This document shows positions 7,979 through 15,617 of a stretch of 64,000 nucleotides of DNA, in pieces. The DNA is taken from assembly GCA_937901745.1 (NCBI GenBank), contig CALGSZ010000155.1, forward strand, positions 54,426 through 118,425. The letters are read 5' to 3'. The position numbers and the translations under genes were made by a program. The notes beneath the pieces were generated by a model. The model was not told the DNA's origin and did not search any database. It saw nothing but the letters and a program-made list of their open reading frames with translations. This stretch comes from an uncultured Chloroflexota bacterium (GTDB taxonomy: Bacteria > Chloroflexota > Chloroflexia > Thermomicrobiales > UBA6265). Each line of letters begins with the position of its first letter. Position 1 is the first letter of the stretch.

Positions 7979-8698
7979 ATGGGGATCATGGACCGGCTAT
8001 CCCGGCTCGTCCGGGCAAACATCAACGAACTCATCGACAGTGCCGAGAACCCGGAGGTGATGCTCAACCAGATCCTGCGGGACATGGATAGCGCCATCAC
8101 CCAGGCACGCCAGCAAGTGCAGGACATGCTCGTCCAGCAGAAGCTGATCGAGGCCGACCGGGACGAAGCCCGGCGGTTGGCGGACGAGTGGGCCGCGAAG
8201 GCGAGACGAGCGGTCCAAGCCGGCAAAGACGATCTGGCGCGAGAGGCGTTGCGTCGCAAGCGCGACAACGAATCGAACGCGCAGGTCTACGAGCAGCAGG
8301 TCCAGACGCAGGCGCAGGTCGTCGAAAAGCTCAAGGAGCAGCTGCGCCAGCTCGAGGCGAAGTACCAGGCGACGCTGAGCCGGCGCGATACGCTGATCGC
8401 CCGGCACCGAGCGGCGCGCGCCACGGCTCAGGTGGCGGAGACACTGACCAGCTTCTCCCCGTTCGATCCGACCGCGGACCTGGAGCGGATGGAGCGGAAG
8501 ATTCGCGCCTCCGAAGCCAAGGCCGCCGCGATCGCGGAGCTGAGCGTCGATTCGTTCGACCGCGAATTCCAAGAGCTGGACGATCCGGAGATCGAGACTG
8601 AGCTGGCGTTGCTCAAAGCAGGCATTTCCGGCGCCGAGGACGAGATCGACGCGGAGCTACGGCAACTGAAAGGCGAAGGCGCTAGCCCATCGTCCTGA
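7979..8698 (+). CDS. pspA: PspA/IM30 (Vipp1) family membrane-stress protein
   Basis: 239 residues, the family length, almost entirely coiled-coil: long Glu/Gln/Arg/Ala-rich helices after an amphipathic N-terminal helix (MGIMDRLSRLVRANINELID) that binds stressed membranes. The NPE and QARQQV segments are typical of PspA. The protein forms ESCRT-III-like oligomers that help keep membrane integrity. An AAGGAG ribosome site is 8-9 bases before the ATG. No pspF or pspBC genes are nearby; the next gene is an unknown helical protein. Confidence 0.9.
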   Translation: MGIMDRLSRLVRANINELIDSAENPEVMLNQILRDMDSAITQARQQVQDMLVQQKLIEADRDEARRLADEWAAKARRAVQAGKDDLAREALRRKRDNESNAQVYEQQVQTQAQVVEKLKEQLRQLEAKYQATLSRRDTLIARHRAARATAQVAETLTSFSPFDPTADLERMERKIRASEAKAAAIAELSVDSFDREFQELDDPEIETELALLKAGISGAEDEIDAELRQLKGEGASPSS

Positions 8699-8764
8699 TG
8701 CATGTGCTCGCATCGAACCATTGAATTGAGCGGGGCGGAAAATTGCGGGCGGGGCACAATTTGG

Positions 8765-8787
8765 GCGCGGGGCTCTAAGCCCCGCGC
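8765..8787 (+). terminator. GC-rich hairpin, terminator-like
   Basis: Perfect 10-base arms GCGCGGGGCT / AGCCCCGCGC with a 3-base loop, followed by TAATTG. It lies just after an ATTGAATTGAGCG segment (about 8723) that reappears beside the hairpin at 16714-16742, suggesting a small dispersed repeat family. Confidence 0.55.
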
Positions 8788-8815
8788 TAATTGCGCACAC
8801 GACCACACGTAGGCC

Positions 8816-9184
8816 ATGGACGCGAGCGAAGCCGACATCTTCGACGACCTGCTAGCGCGGCAAGTGCGCGCCGTATTCACGTCCACGCTCAGCGAGGGAC
8901 GCAGCCCAGACGCCGCCACGCGCGCGGTGCTTGCCGAGTTCGTCGAAGAATTGGACGATCCAGAGGACGGCCCGATCGTGCTGCTGGCGTTGGCCGCGCT
9001 CCAGATCGAGTTCGGGTGCCTGACGGAGGAAGTGCGGCTCCGCGCGCTCGACGCGCTCGACGCCGACCTGCTGCGCTGGGCGGCCCTAGGCATCGACGCA
9101 CTCGCCCGGCGACAGGAGGCGCTGGACACATTGCGCGCGCGCCTTCTTCCGGTCGAGGAAGCCGCGGAACGCGCCGGCGACTGA
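8816..9184 (+). CDS. Hypothetical helical acidic protein
   Basis: 122 residues, predicted largely alpha-helical from its Ala/Leu/Glu/Arg pattern, strongly acidic in the first half (FVEELDDPEDGP), no signal or membrane helix, one cysteine. The codon pattern matches neighbours. No recognisable domain. It lies between pspA and the convergent yggX-like gene and may be read through from pspA if the hairpin at 8765 is leaky. The start ATG has only a weak ribosome site. Confidence 0.55.
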   Translation: MDASEADIFDDLLARQVRAVFTSTLSEGRSPDAATRAVLAEFVEELDDPEDGPIVLLALAALQIEFGCLTEEVRLRALDALDADLLRWAALGIDALARRQEALDTLRARLLPVEEAAERAGD

Positions 9185-9193
9185 CGGCGGCCG

Positions 9194-9487
9194 TTACTTG
9201 CCCTCCGCTTGCGATTCCGCGTCGGGTGGCACCCATCCCTCGGGCATACGCGCGCGCTCCCCAAAGAAGAACGCCTCCATCTCCTTCTGGAGAAGCTTGC
9301 GCGTTTCCGGATCGGCTAAATTCAACCCATAGTGATTGATCAAGATCGTCATGTGAGGCTGCCACATCGCAAACGCCTCGGCCGAGACGTGCTCGTAGAT
9401 CCGCTTCCCGAGCTCGCCGGGAAACGGCGGCTTCTCCAATCCCGGCAACTCTCGGCCGAGCTTGACGCAGTGAACCATTCGCGGCAT
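9194..9487 (-). CDS. yggX: YggX-family Fe(II)-trafficking protein
   Basis: 97 residues. The hallmark features are MVHCVKLG with the redox-relevant Cys near the N-terminus, PGELGKRIY, W-x-Hx2 T-x-LINHY-LN, and a C-terminal RKLLQKEMEAFFFGE block, which match the YggX family that protects labile Fe-S clusters from oxidation. The ATG at 9487 is preferred to one 21 bases upstream because AGGGAG lies 7 bases before it. The gene is a singleton with no mutY neighbour. The family is best known from Proteobacteria. Confidence 0.85.
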   Translation of the reverse strand: MPRMVHCVKLGRELPGLEKPPFPGELGKRIYEHVSAEAFAMWQPHMTILINHYGLNLADPETRKLLQKEMEAFFFGERARMPEGWVPPDAESQAEGK

Positions 9488-9559
9488 TGACGCACTCCCT
9501 AACAGCATTACACCGACCGCGCGAAACGGCCGGGGGAACGCTAGTGCAGCGAGGTATCA

Positions 9560-10534
9560 ATGTCAAACCTATCGGCGCCGCCGCGCATCGTCTTCTTCGG
9601 GATGCTCTCTCACGGATCGGCGCCGGCGTTGCAGGCGCTCCTCGACGCCGGCCACGACGTGCGAGCCCTCGTGATGCCCGGCGAGCACGGCGACGCGCCG
9701 GTCGTCGAGCTTCCGCCTCCCGACGCGCCAGCGGGCTCTGAAGCGGTCCCCGAAATCGACCCGCGCCAAGCCGAACTGATCGGCATGGCATGGCAAGCGG
9801 GAATCCCTGTTCTCGCCGCCTCTACCCTGCGGCACCGCGACGCCGTGACAGCCATTGCCCGCCACGACCCGGACCTGATCGTCGTGAGCTGCTTCTCGCT
9901 GCGCGTGCCCAAGGCCGTGCTGGAGCTCCCCCGCCTCGGCTGCCTCAATGTTCATCCGTCCCTGCTGCCGAGATGGCGCGGGCCGGAGCCGGTCTTCTGG
10001 GCCCTGCGGGCGGGAGACGAGCAGACGGGCGTGACGATCCACTTCATGGATGCTGGCTGGGACACCGGGCCGATCGTCGGCCAGCGGCGTCTCCCCTGGC
10101 CCGCCGCCGAGCGACTTCCGGAGATCGAGCGCTCCCTCGCGGAAGCGGGCGCGGCGCTGCTCATCGAAACGATCGCCGACCTCTGTGCCGGAAACGCCCA
10201 CCCACTTCCCCAGGATGCGGCGAACGCTACCCACGCGCCTGCTCCCAAGGCAGAAGATTATGTCATCTCAACCGGCTGGTCAGCGTACCGCGCCTACCGG
10301 TTCGCGCGCGCCGTCGCGCCGGCTGCGCCGTCTCTGTCGGTCCGCGTTGCCGACACGGACGAGACGATCCCCGTGCAAGATGCCCTCTCCTGGTCGCCCA
10401 GCAAACCGGCCGCGCCCGTGGTCCGGCACAAGGACACGATCGAGATCGCCTTCTCGCCGGGCATGGTCCGATTCCTCGCGCCCGCGGGCATGGCAGATGC
10501 ATGCGCCGAAATGGGCGCGGCGGCACAATCGTGA
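9560..10534 (+). CDS. Methionyl-tRNA formyltransferase-like protein
   Basis: 324 residues. An N-terminal formyltransferase domain carries the catalytic triad Asn130, His132 (NVHPSLLPRWRG) and Asp168 (HFMDAGWDTG), with the same 36-residue spacing as Fmt. A C-terminal OB-like region begins around residue 225 (AEDYVIS). It may be the true Fmt, which formylates initiator Met-tRNA, or a paralogue acting on a sugar or amino substrate. No def gene is adjacent, so fmt is not assigned. Divergent from the yggX-like gene. Confidence 0.75.
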   Translation: MSNLSAPPRIVFFGMLSHGSAPALQALLDAGHDVRALVMPGEHGDAPVVELPPPDAPAGSEAVPEIDPRQAELIGMAWQAGIPVLAASTLRHRDAVTAIARHDPDLIVVSCFSLRVPKAVLELPRLGCLNVHPSLLPRWRGPEPVFWALRAGDEQTGVTIHFMDAGWDTGPIVGQRRLPWPAAERLPEIERSLAEAGAALLIETIADLCAGNAHPLPQDAANATHAPAPKAEDYVISTGWSAYRAYRFARAVAPAAPSLSVRVADTDETIPVQDALSWSPSKPAAPVVRHKDTIEIAFSPGMVRFLAPAGMADACAEMGAAAQS

Positions 10535-10562
10535 AACTGGGACACGATGCACTTTGCGAGCG

Positions 10563-10590
10563 TTGACAGCCTTAGTCCACTATGTAAGAT
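10563..10590 (+). promoter_or_regulatory. Sigma-70-type promoter for the first peptide-importer operon
   Basis: Consensus TTGACA at 10563-10568 and TAAGAT at 10585-10590, 16-base spacer, about 115 bases before the binding-protein start. Confidence 0.6.
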
Positions 10591-10706
10591 GTGCCTCCCG
10601 ACGCGGCACGGTTAGGACAATGATGTCCTTCCCATGGGCGGCCGAGGGATCGCCCCGACCGCCTACCTTGCGCGTGGCCATTACTCGTCTTTGAAAGGAG
10701 AATTCG

Positions 10707-12239
10707 ATGGGCATTGACACAGCGCGGCTCAATCGGCGCGAGCTGCTCGCCCGCGCGGGATTGCTCGGCCTCGGCGCTGGCGCACTCGGCGGACTGGCAA
10801 GCGTTGGCGTGGCGCCAATGCGCGTCCTGGCTCAATCGGGCGGCGAGCTCGTCGTCGCGGCGGGCGGGGACATCGACACACTCGATCCGCACGTCAGCCA
10901 GCTCCTCGTCTACGGCAACATGCTGCGCTTCACCGTCTTCAGCTCGCTGGTCCGTTACGGCCCCGAGCTGAGCTACGTCGGCGAGCTTGCCGAAAGCTGG
11001 GAGACGCCCGACGACAAGACGTATGTCTTCACCCTGCGAGAGGGCGCGACCTACCACAACGGGCAACCGGTCGAGGCCAGCCACGTCGAGTTCTCGTACA
11101 AGCGCATTGCCGAGAAGCAGACGGTCTGGTCGAGCCGCGTCGCCAACATTGCCGGCTACGAGGTCGTTGATGCGCGGACGATCAAGATCACGCTGAACGA
11201 GGTCCAAGCCGACTTCCTCGACGGCCTGGTGCCGCTCAGCATCATCTCGCCCGAGATCGCCGAGGAGATCGAGTCGCAAGCGGTCGGCAGCGGCCCGTTC
11301 AAGTTCGTCGAGTGGGTGCCCAACGATCACATCACGCTCGAGCGCAACGAGTCGTACTTCGAGGAAGGCGTGCCGGGCGTCGATCGGCTGACCTTCCGCA
11401 TCGTGCCGGAGGCGCAAGTCGCGATCACGAATCTCAAGGCGCGCGAGGTCAATGGCATCCTCGATGTGCCGGTCTCCCAGGCCGCGCCGCTGCGCTCCGA
11501 CTCTGACGTCAGCGTCATGATCGTCCCGACGAGCAGCATCCATATCTTCGAGCTGCTCGGCAAGAACAACGAAGCCATCCGCACGAACGTCAAGGTCCGG
11601 CAAGCGATCGCCCACTGCTTGAACAAGGACGCCATTCAGCAGACCGTCTTCTCCGGCGAGGGTCGCCAGAAGTGGACGTTCGTCGGCTCGTCCCACTGGG
11701 CGTTCAAGGACGTCCCCGGCTACGACTATGACCCGGAGCGCGCCCGGGCGCTGCTGGAGGAAGCCGGCGTCAGCAACCTCGAATTCACCTGCCTGACGAT
11801 CCAAGGCTTCCCGGATGGCGAGCGCGCGGCCACGATCTGGCAGGCTGGCCTGGCCGAGGCTGGCATCAAGATGAACATCGAGGTCCAGGAACTCGGCGTC
11901 TGGCTCGACAACTACATCAACCACACCTACGACGTCATCTGGAACGTCTTCCCCGGCTTTGCCGACCCGAACTACTTCGTCGGCCTCGGCCTGAAGCCGC
12001 ATCTGGAAGACGGCTGGACGAACGCGGAAGCCGCCGAGCTCGCCGATAGCGCCAACCAGACGCTCGATCAAGCGGAGCGGACGGAGCGCTACGGCCGCTT
12101 GCAGGAGCTGTTCGTGCAAGATCTCCCGATCTTGGTGATCCAGGAAGCGCCGCAAGCCTCGCTGATGGCGCCCAACGTCACCGGCTGGGAGATCAACCCG
12201 CTCGGCTACGTCCTCGTACGGAACGTCACCGTAGAGTAA
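10707..12239 (+). CDS. Peptide/opine/nickel-type ABC binding protein, Tat-exported
   Basis: 510 residues, solute-binding family 5 (DppA/OppA). A twin-arginine-like signal (NRREL) is followed by a Gly/Ala/Leu-rich helix ending near residue 45. The body has family traits such as DTLDPH near the mature start, LAESWETPDDKTYVFTLR, GSGPFKFVEW and the C-terminal LFVQDLPILVIQE. It binds an oligopeptide or similar ligand for the two permeases downstream. No ATPase genes follow. A GAAAGGAG ribosome site precedes the ATG. A hairpin separates it from the permease gene. Confidence 0.9.
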   Translation: MGIDTARLNRRELLARAGLLGLGAGALGGLASVGVAPMRVLAQSGGELVVAAGGDIDTLDPHVSQLLVYGNMLRFTVFSSLVRYGPELSYVGELAESWETPDDKTYVFTLREGATYHNGQPVEASHVEFSYKRIAEKQTVWSSRVANIAGYEVVDARTIKITLNEVQADFLDGLVPLSIISPEIAEEIESQAVGSGPFKFVEWVPNDHITLERNESYFEEGVPGVDRLTFRIVPEAQVAITNLKAREVNGILDVPVSQAAPLRSDSDVSVMIVPTSSIHIFELLGKNNEAIRTNVKVRQAIAHCLNKDAIQQTVFSGEGRQKWTFVGSSHWAFKDVPGYDYDPERARALLEEAGVSNLEFTCLTIQGFPDGERAATIWQAGLAEAGIKMNIEVQELGVWLDNYINHTYDVIWNVFPGFADPNYFVGLGLKPHLEDGWTNAEAAELADSANQTLDQAERTERYGRLQELFVQDLPILVIQEAPQASLMAPNVTGWEINPLGYVLVRNVTVE

Positions 12240-12266
12240 GGCCAGGGGAACCGGGGGACGAGAACG

Positions 12267-12301
12267 TTGGGGCGGCGCGGTCACGATGACCGCCGCCCCA
12301 A
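12267..12301 (+). other. Stem-loop between binding-protein and permease genes
   Basis: Arms 12267-12277 and 12291-12301 (11 of 11) extended by GTC/GAC at 12280-12282 and 12288-12290. It sits 28 bases after the binding-protein stop with no U-run, so it is likely an mRNA-stabilising or partial-terminator element rather than a full terminator. Confidence 0.7.
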
Positions 12302-12328
12302 TCCCCCGCTCCCGCTGAGGTCCTGTCA

Positions 12329-13285
12329 ATGGTTCGCTACGCTGCGCGTCGCTGCCTGGAAACGGTCCCCACCATCTTCTTCGTCTCGGTCTTCGTCTTT
12401 GCCCTGATCCGCATGGCGCCGGGCGATCCTGCCGCGATGAAGATGGGCCGGGAGGCAGCCCGGCCGGAAAACAAGCCGAAACTCGAGGCCCTGCGGCGGG
12501 AGATGGGCCTGGATAAGCCGATTCCCGTCCAATACCTCTACTGGATCCGAGACGTGGTTCAAGGCGACTTCGGTGAGTCGCTCCGGAGCAAGCAGCCGAC
12601 GCTTTCGCTCTTCCTCCAGAAGCTCCCCGCGACACTGGAGCTCGTCGCCGGGGCGACGCTCTTCGCGCTCCTCATCGCCTTCCCGCTCGGGATCATCGCC
12701 GCGTTACACCGTGGCTCGCTCGTTGATCGCGCGGTGATGGGGTTCGTCAGCGCCGGGCTCGCCGTGCCCAGTTTCTGGCTCGGCCTCGCGCTCATTCTGC
12801 TGTTCAGCGTGCAGCTGAAATGGCTGCCGGCGAGCGGCTATGTCCCCTTCAGTGAAGATCCGGGCGGGAACCTCAAGCGCCTGCTGATGCCCGCGGTGAC
12901 CCTGGGCGTCTACCTCGCCGCGACGCTGATGCGCTTCCTGCGGGCTGACATGATCGAGGTGATGGCAGCCGACTATGTGCGCACGGCGCGCGCGAAGGGG
13001 CTGCGGGAGCGCGTCATCATCGTTCGGCACGCTCTGAAGAATGCGCTGATTCCCGTGCTGACGATCGCCGGTCTGGAGATCGGCGCGCTTCTCGGCGGCG
13101 CGGTCATCATCGAGCAGGTCTTTGGGTGGTCGGGAGTCGGCTGGTTGACCGTGCAGGCAATCTTCGACCGGGATTATCCGCTCGTCCAGACCGCCGTCTT
13201 GTTCGTGGCCGTTGGCTTGACGCTGATGAACCTCCTGGTCGATCTCCTCTACGGCTTCGTGAACCCGCGGCTGCGAGTGCAGTGA
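12329..13285 (+). CDS. ABC peptide transporter permease, DppB type
   Basis: 318 residues with about six membrane helices. It starts with the typical short VRYAARRCLETVPTIFFVSV helix and contains the DppB-type extracytoplasmic loop with MGLDKPIPVQYLYW. The EAA loop lies at about residues 205-230 (MIEVMAADYVRTARAKGL). It pairs with the DppC-type gene one base downstream. The start ATG has GAGGT about 9 bases upstream. Confidence 0.92.
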   Translation: MVRYAARRCLETVPTIFFVSVFVFALIRMAPGDPAAMKMGREAARPENKPKLEALRREMGLDKPIPVQYLYWIRDVVQGDFGESLRSKQPTLSLFLQKLPATLELVAGATLFALLIAFPLGIIAALHRGSLVDRAVMGFVSAGLAVPSFWLGLALILLFSVQLKWLPASGYVPFSEDPGGNLKRLLMPAVTLGVYLAATLMRFLRADMIEVMAADYVRTARAKGLRERVIIVRHALKNALIPVLTIAGLEIGALLGGAVIIEQVFGWSGVGWLTVQAIFDRDYPLVQTAVLFVAVGLTLMNLLVDLLYGFVNPRLRVQ

Positions 13286-13286
13286 T

Positions 13287-14177
13287 ATGAGCGCGACAAC
13301 TGCGACCTTCGATATCAGCCGCGGCGCGGCACGGCGCCGATTCCGCCTCTTCAGCACCGTCAAGGCCGATCCCATCCTGGTGGCGGCCATCCTGGTCGTG
13401 GCGCTGGCTGTTGCCTGCGCGGTGGTGCCTGGCTGGATCGCGCCCTCGAACCCGAACGCGCTCGCTCCCGATTCGCTGCTGCAAGGGCCGTCTCGCTCCC
13501 ACCCCCTCGGGACGGATGAGTTCGGCCGAGACATCTTGAGCCGGATCGTGCACGGCGCGCGCGTCGAGCTCGTCGTCGCCGTGCTCGGCGTCGCCCTCGC
13601 GCTGGCGATCGGCGTTCCCATCGGCGTCGTCTCCGGTTACATCGGCGGATTCGTTGACTCGCTGCTGATGCGCATCCAGGACGCATTGCTCGCGTTTCCC
13701 TCGATCCTCTTCGCGATCCTCGTCGTCGCCGCGTTCGGCGCCTCGCAGACGAGCATCATCCTGACCGTCGGTGTGATCTTCGTCCCACGCTTCGCGCGGC
13801 TCTTCAGAGGGAGCGTGCTGGCGCTGAAAGAGGCCGATTTCGTGACCGCGAGCCGAGCGGCGGGCGCCAGCGACGCCCGGCTGATCGTCCGGCACATCCT
13901 GCCGAACTGCCTCGGAGCGCTGCTGGTGCAGACGACGCTGGCGATGGCGGTCGCGATCCTGATCGAGGCCGGGTTGAGCTACCTGGGTCTGGGCGTCCAG
14001 CCCCCCACCGCGACGTGGGGGACGATGCTCAAGGCCGCGCAGAGCTACGCGGCGCAAGCTCCCTGGTACGTCCTCGGGCCCGGCTTCTGCATCTTCATCC
14101 TGGTACTGGCGCTCAACACTATCGGTGACGGGTTGCGTGACCGCCTCGATCCCCGCCTGCGCGGCGTGGGGAGATAG
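13287..14177 (+). CDS. ABC peptide transporter permease, DppC type
   Basis: 296 residues. Family features are the periplasmic HPLGTDEFGRDILSR segment after the first helix, the GYIGGFVDSLLMR loop, and the EAA motif FVTASRAAGASDARLI near residue 190. Start is one base after the DppB-type stop, indicating translational coupling. The transporter still needs two ATPases, which are not encoded here. Followed 19 bases later by the toroid-fold gene, which shares the transcript. Confidence 0.92.
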   Translation: MSATTATFDISRGAARRRFRLFSTVKADPILVAAILVVALAVACAVVPGWIAPSNPNALAPDSLLQGPSRSHPLGTDEFGRDILSRIVHGARVELVVAVLGVALALAIGVPIGVVSGYIGGFVDSLLMRIQDALLAFPSILFAILVVAAFGASQTSIILTVGVIFVPRFARLFRGSVLALKEADFVTASRAAGASDARLIVRHILPNCLGALLVQTTLAMAVAILIEAGLSYLGLGVQPPTATWGTMLKAAQSYAAQAPWYVLGPGFCIFILVLALNTIGDGLRDRLDPRLRGVGR

Positions 14178-14196
14178 CGCGAGCAAGGAGCGAACA

Positions 14197-15246
14197 ATGA
14201 GCGTGGAGACGAGCCCAATCGTAGGGGTGGCGGAGATCGAGGCAGCGCGCCGGCGAGGCGTGGAGTTCCTCTTGCGGCACATCGCCGAAGACGGCGCGAT
14301 CGCCGGCGCGGGTCGACCGCGAATCAGCTATTACCGCGTGCCCTGGGCGCTCGTCGTCAGCGGAGAGACCGCGGCCGCGCACCGGACTCTCGCCTGGATC
14401 GAGCGGACTGGCATCGGGGAGGATGGCGCCTTCCACGGCGGCGTGGCATGGGACGCGGCGGCGAACCGAGCCTTCAACACTTACCCGGAAACGGTGCTCG
14501 CCTACGGCGCTTGGCTCCTGCGCCGCTTTGACGTTGCCCGGCGGGTCTTCGCATTCGCTGCCCAGTTCCAAGACCCGGCCACCGGTGGCGTTTGGATGTA
14601 TCGCGACCGCACCAGCCCGAGCGACCCGCAGCTCCTCTTCCTCACCTGCCAGTTCGGTATGTCCGCGATTATCACCGGGCAGCTCGAACGTGCCATCGCG
14701 GTCGGCGCGTGGCTGGAGCGGCTCTGGCAGGCACAGCCTGATTTGCCGCACGTCCTTTACACCGTGTGGACTCAAGCCGACGGCTTGGTCACGCGGCCGC
14801 CAGCAGGCGAAGATCCCCGGCACTACGTGAACGACGCGCGGGAAGAGCTGCAGCTTCACTACAACGGCGGCATCGCGGCGGCATTCCTCGCTCAGCTCGG
14901 CATGGCGACTGGTGACAGCAAGTGGCTCGAACTTGGGCGTGCCTACCAGCGCTTCTCGATGGAATCGACGGAGCGCCAGTTCGCGACGAAGCAGGTCTGC
15001 AAGAGCGCCTGGGGCGCGGGACTCCTGTTCCACGCGACGCGGGACCCCGAGTATCTCCCCTGGCTGCGGAAGATGGGCGCGTGGTTCGTCGCGGAGCAGG
15101 AAGCGGACGGCGGCTGGAGCAATACGCGCGTCCTCGATCCCGATCCGCCGCTCGCGCACCGCATCGAAATCACCGCCGAATTCGTCGTCCACCTCGACAC
15201 GGTCATCGGCGCATTGGCTGCCGCAAATGGACTCATTGTCACCTAG
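14197..15246 (+). CDS. Alpha/alpha-toroid protein, prenyltransferase/squalene-cyclase-repeat like
   Basis: 349 residues, no signal peptide. Repeated helical pairs with aromatic-Gly turns (YRVPWALVVSG, FQDPATGGVWMYRD, QEADGGWSNT) resemble the QW-type repeats of squalene cyclases and prenyltransferases or the related glycan-processing toroids. No DxDD or DCTAE catalytic motif is seen, so cyclase activity is not supported. It lies 19 bases after dppC with AAGGAG ahead of the ATG, so it probably processes or senses what the importer brings in. Function unknown. Confidence 0.6.
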   Translation: MSVETSPIVGVAEIEAARRRGVEFLLRHIAEDGAIAGAGRPRISYYRVPWALVVSGETAAAHRTLAWIERTGIGEDGAFHGGVAWDAAANRAFNTYPETVLAYGAWLLRRFDVARRVFAFAAQFQDPATGGVWMYRDRTSPSDPQLLFLTCQFGMSAIITGQLERAIAVGAWLERLWQAQPDLPHVLYTVWTQADGLVTRPPAGEDPRHYVNDAREELQLHYNGGIAAAFLAQLGMATGDSKWLELGRAYQRFSMESTERQFATKQVCKSAWGAGLLFHATRDPEYLPWLRKMGAWFVAEQEADGGWSNTRVLDPDPPLAHRIEITAEFVVHLDTVIGALAAANGLIVT

Positions 15247-15271
15247 ATACGCGATTCTGGCCTCGACACAC

Positions 15272-15307
15272 CCCAGAAAATTGGGTAAATCTGCATCTAT
15301 TTCTGGG
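15272..15307. other. Inverted repeat upstream of the SH3/lysozyme-like gene promoter
   Basis: Perfect 8-base arms CCCAGAAA (15272-15279) and TTTCTGGG (15300-15307), 20 bases between them, ending 6 bases before the -35 element at 15313. It could be an operator or a weak terminator for the preceding operon. Confidence 0.4.
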
Positions 15308-15312
15308 AAATA

Positions 15313-15341
15313 TTGACAAGCGGTCGCCGCTTATGCGATAA
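15313..15341 (+). promoter_or_regulatory. Promoter of the SH3/lysozyme-like gene
   Basis: Consensus TTGACA at 15313-15318 and CGATAA at 15336-15341, spacer 17 bases. The start codon is 276 bases further on, leaving a long structured leader. Confidence 0.6.
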
Positions 15342-15344
15342 CGC

Positions 15345-15600
15345 GGGCCATCGCCGGAGTGCGCCACTGAGGGGATGATGGCTGGGATCTCCTCTCGGGA
15401 TGTGGTCATCCGGTTGATCCAGCACTGTAGAGGGACAGTGCTGGATGCCTAATGCCGGTTGCTGGACCGGCCTAAACGAGTTCCTCAATTGAACGCCGCG
15501 ATGCGCGTGCCACGCGATCGCCGCCATCCCGTCGCCGGGCTGATCGGCGACCGGTAGCCCCGGCCTGTTCTCTTTGCCGGTCGCGTCAGTCGGGCACGGG
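15345..15600 (+). promoter_or_regulatory. Long structured 5' leader, candidate cis-regulatory RNA of unknown class
   Basis: About 255 untranslated bases upstream of a cell-wall hydrolase-like gene. Strong local hairpins include a perfect 10-base stem 15419-15428 with 15435-15444 (CCAGCACTGT / ACAGTGCTGG), a GCCGGT/ACCGGC stem just after it, and a GCGACCGG / CCGGTCGC stem near 15547-15590. A leader before an SH3/Rpf-like gene recalls c-di-AMP (ydaO) riboswitches, but the conserved ydaO boxes are not visible. Confidence 0.4.
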
Positions 15601-15617
15601 AAAAGGAGCGACTTGCT

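Noticed and set aside
10572..12635. A very long open frame antisense to the peptide-binding-protein gene
   Set aside because: Its sequence is rich in Arg/Asp/Leu as expected from the complement of GC3-biased coding, and the plus-strand gene has clear domains and a signal.
15313..15617. c-di-AMP (ydaO), c-di-GMP (GEMM) or cobalamin riboswitch before the SH3/lysozyme-like gene
   Set aside because: A GGCCTAAAC and a GCCACTG string look suggestive, but the other conserved boxes of each class are missing or out of order.
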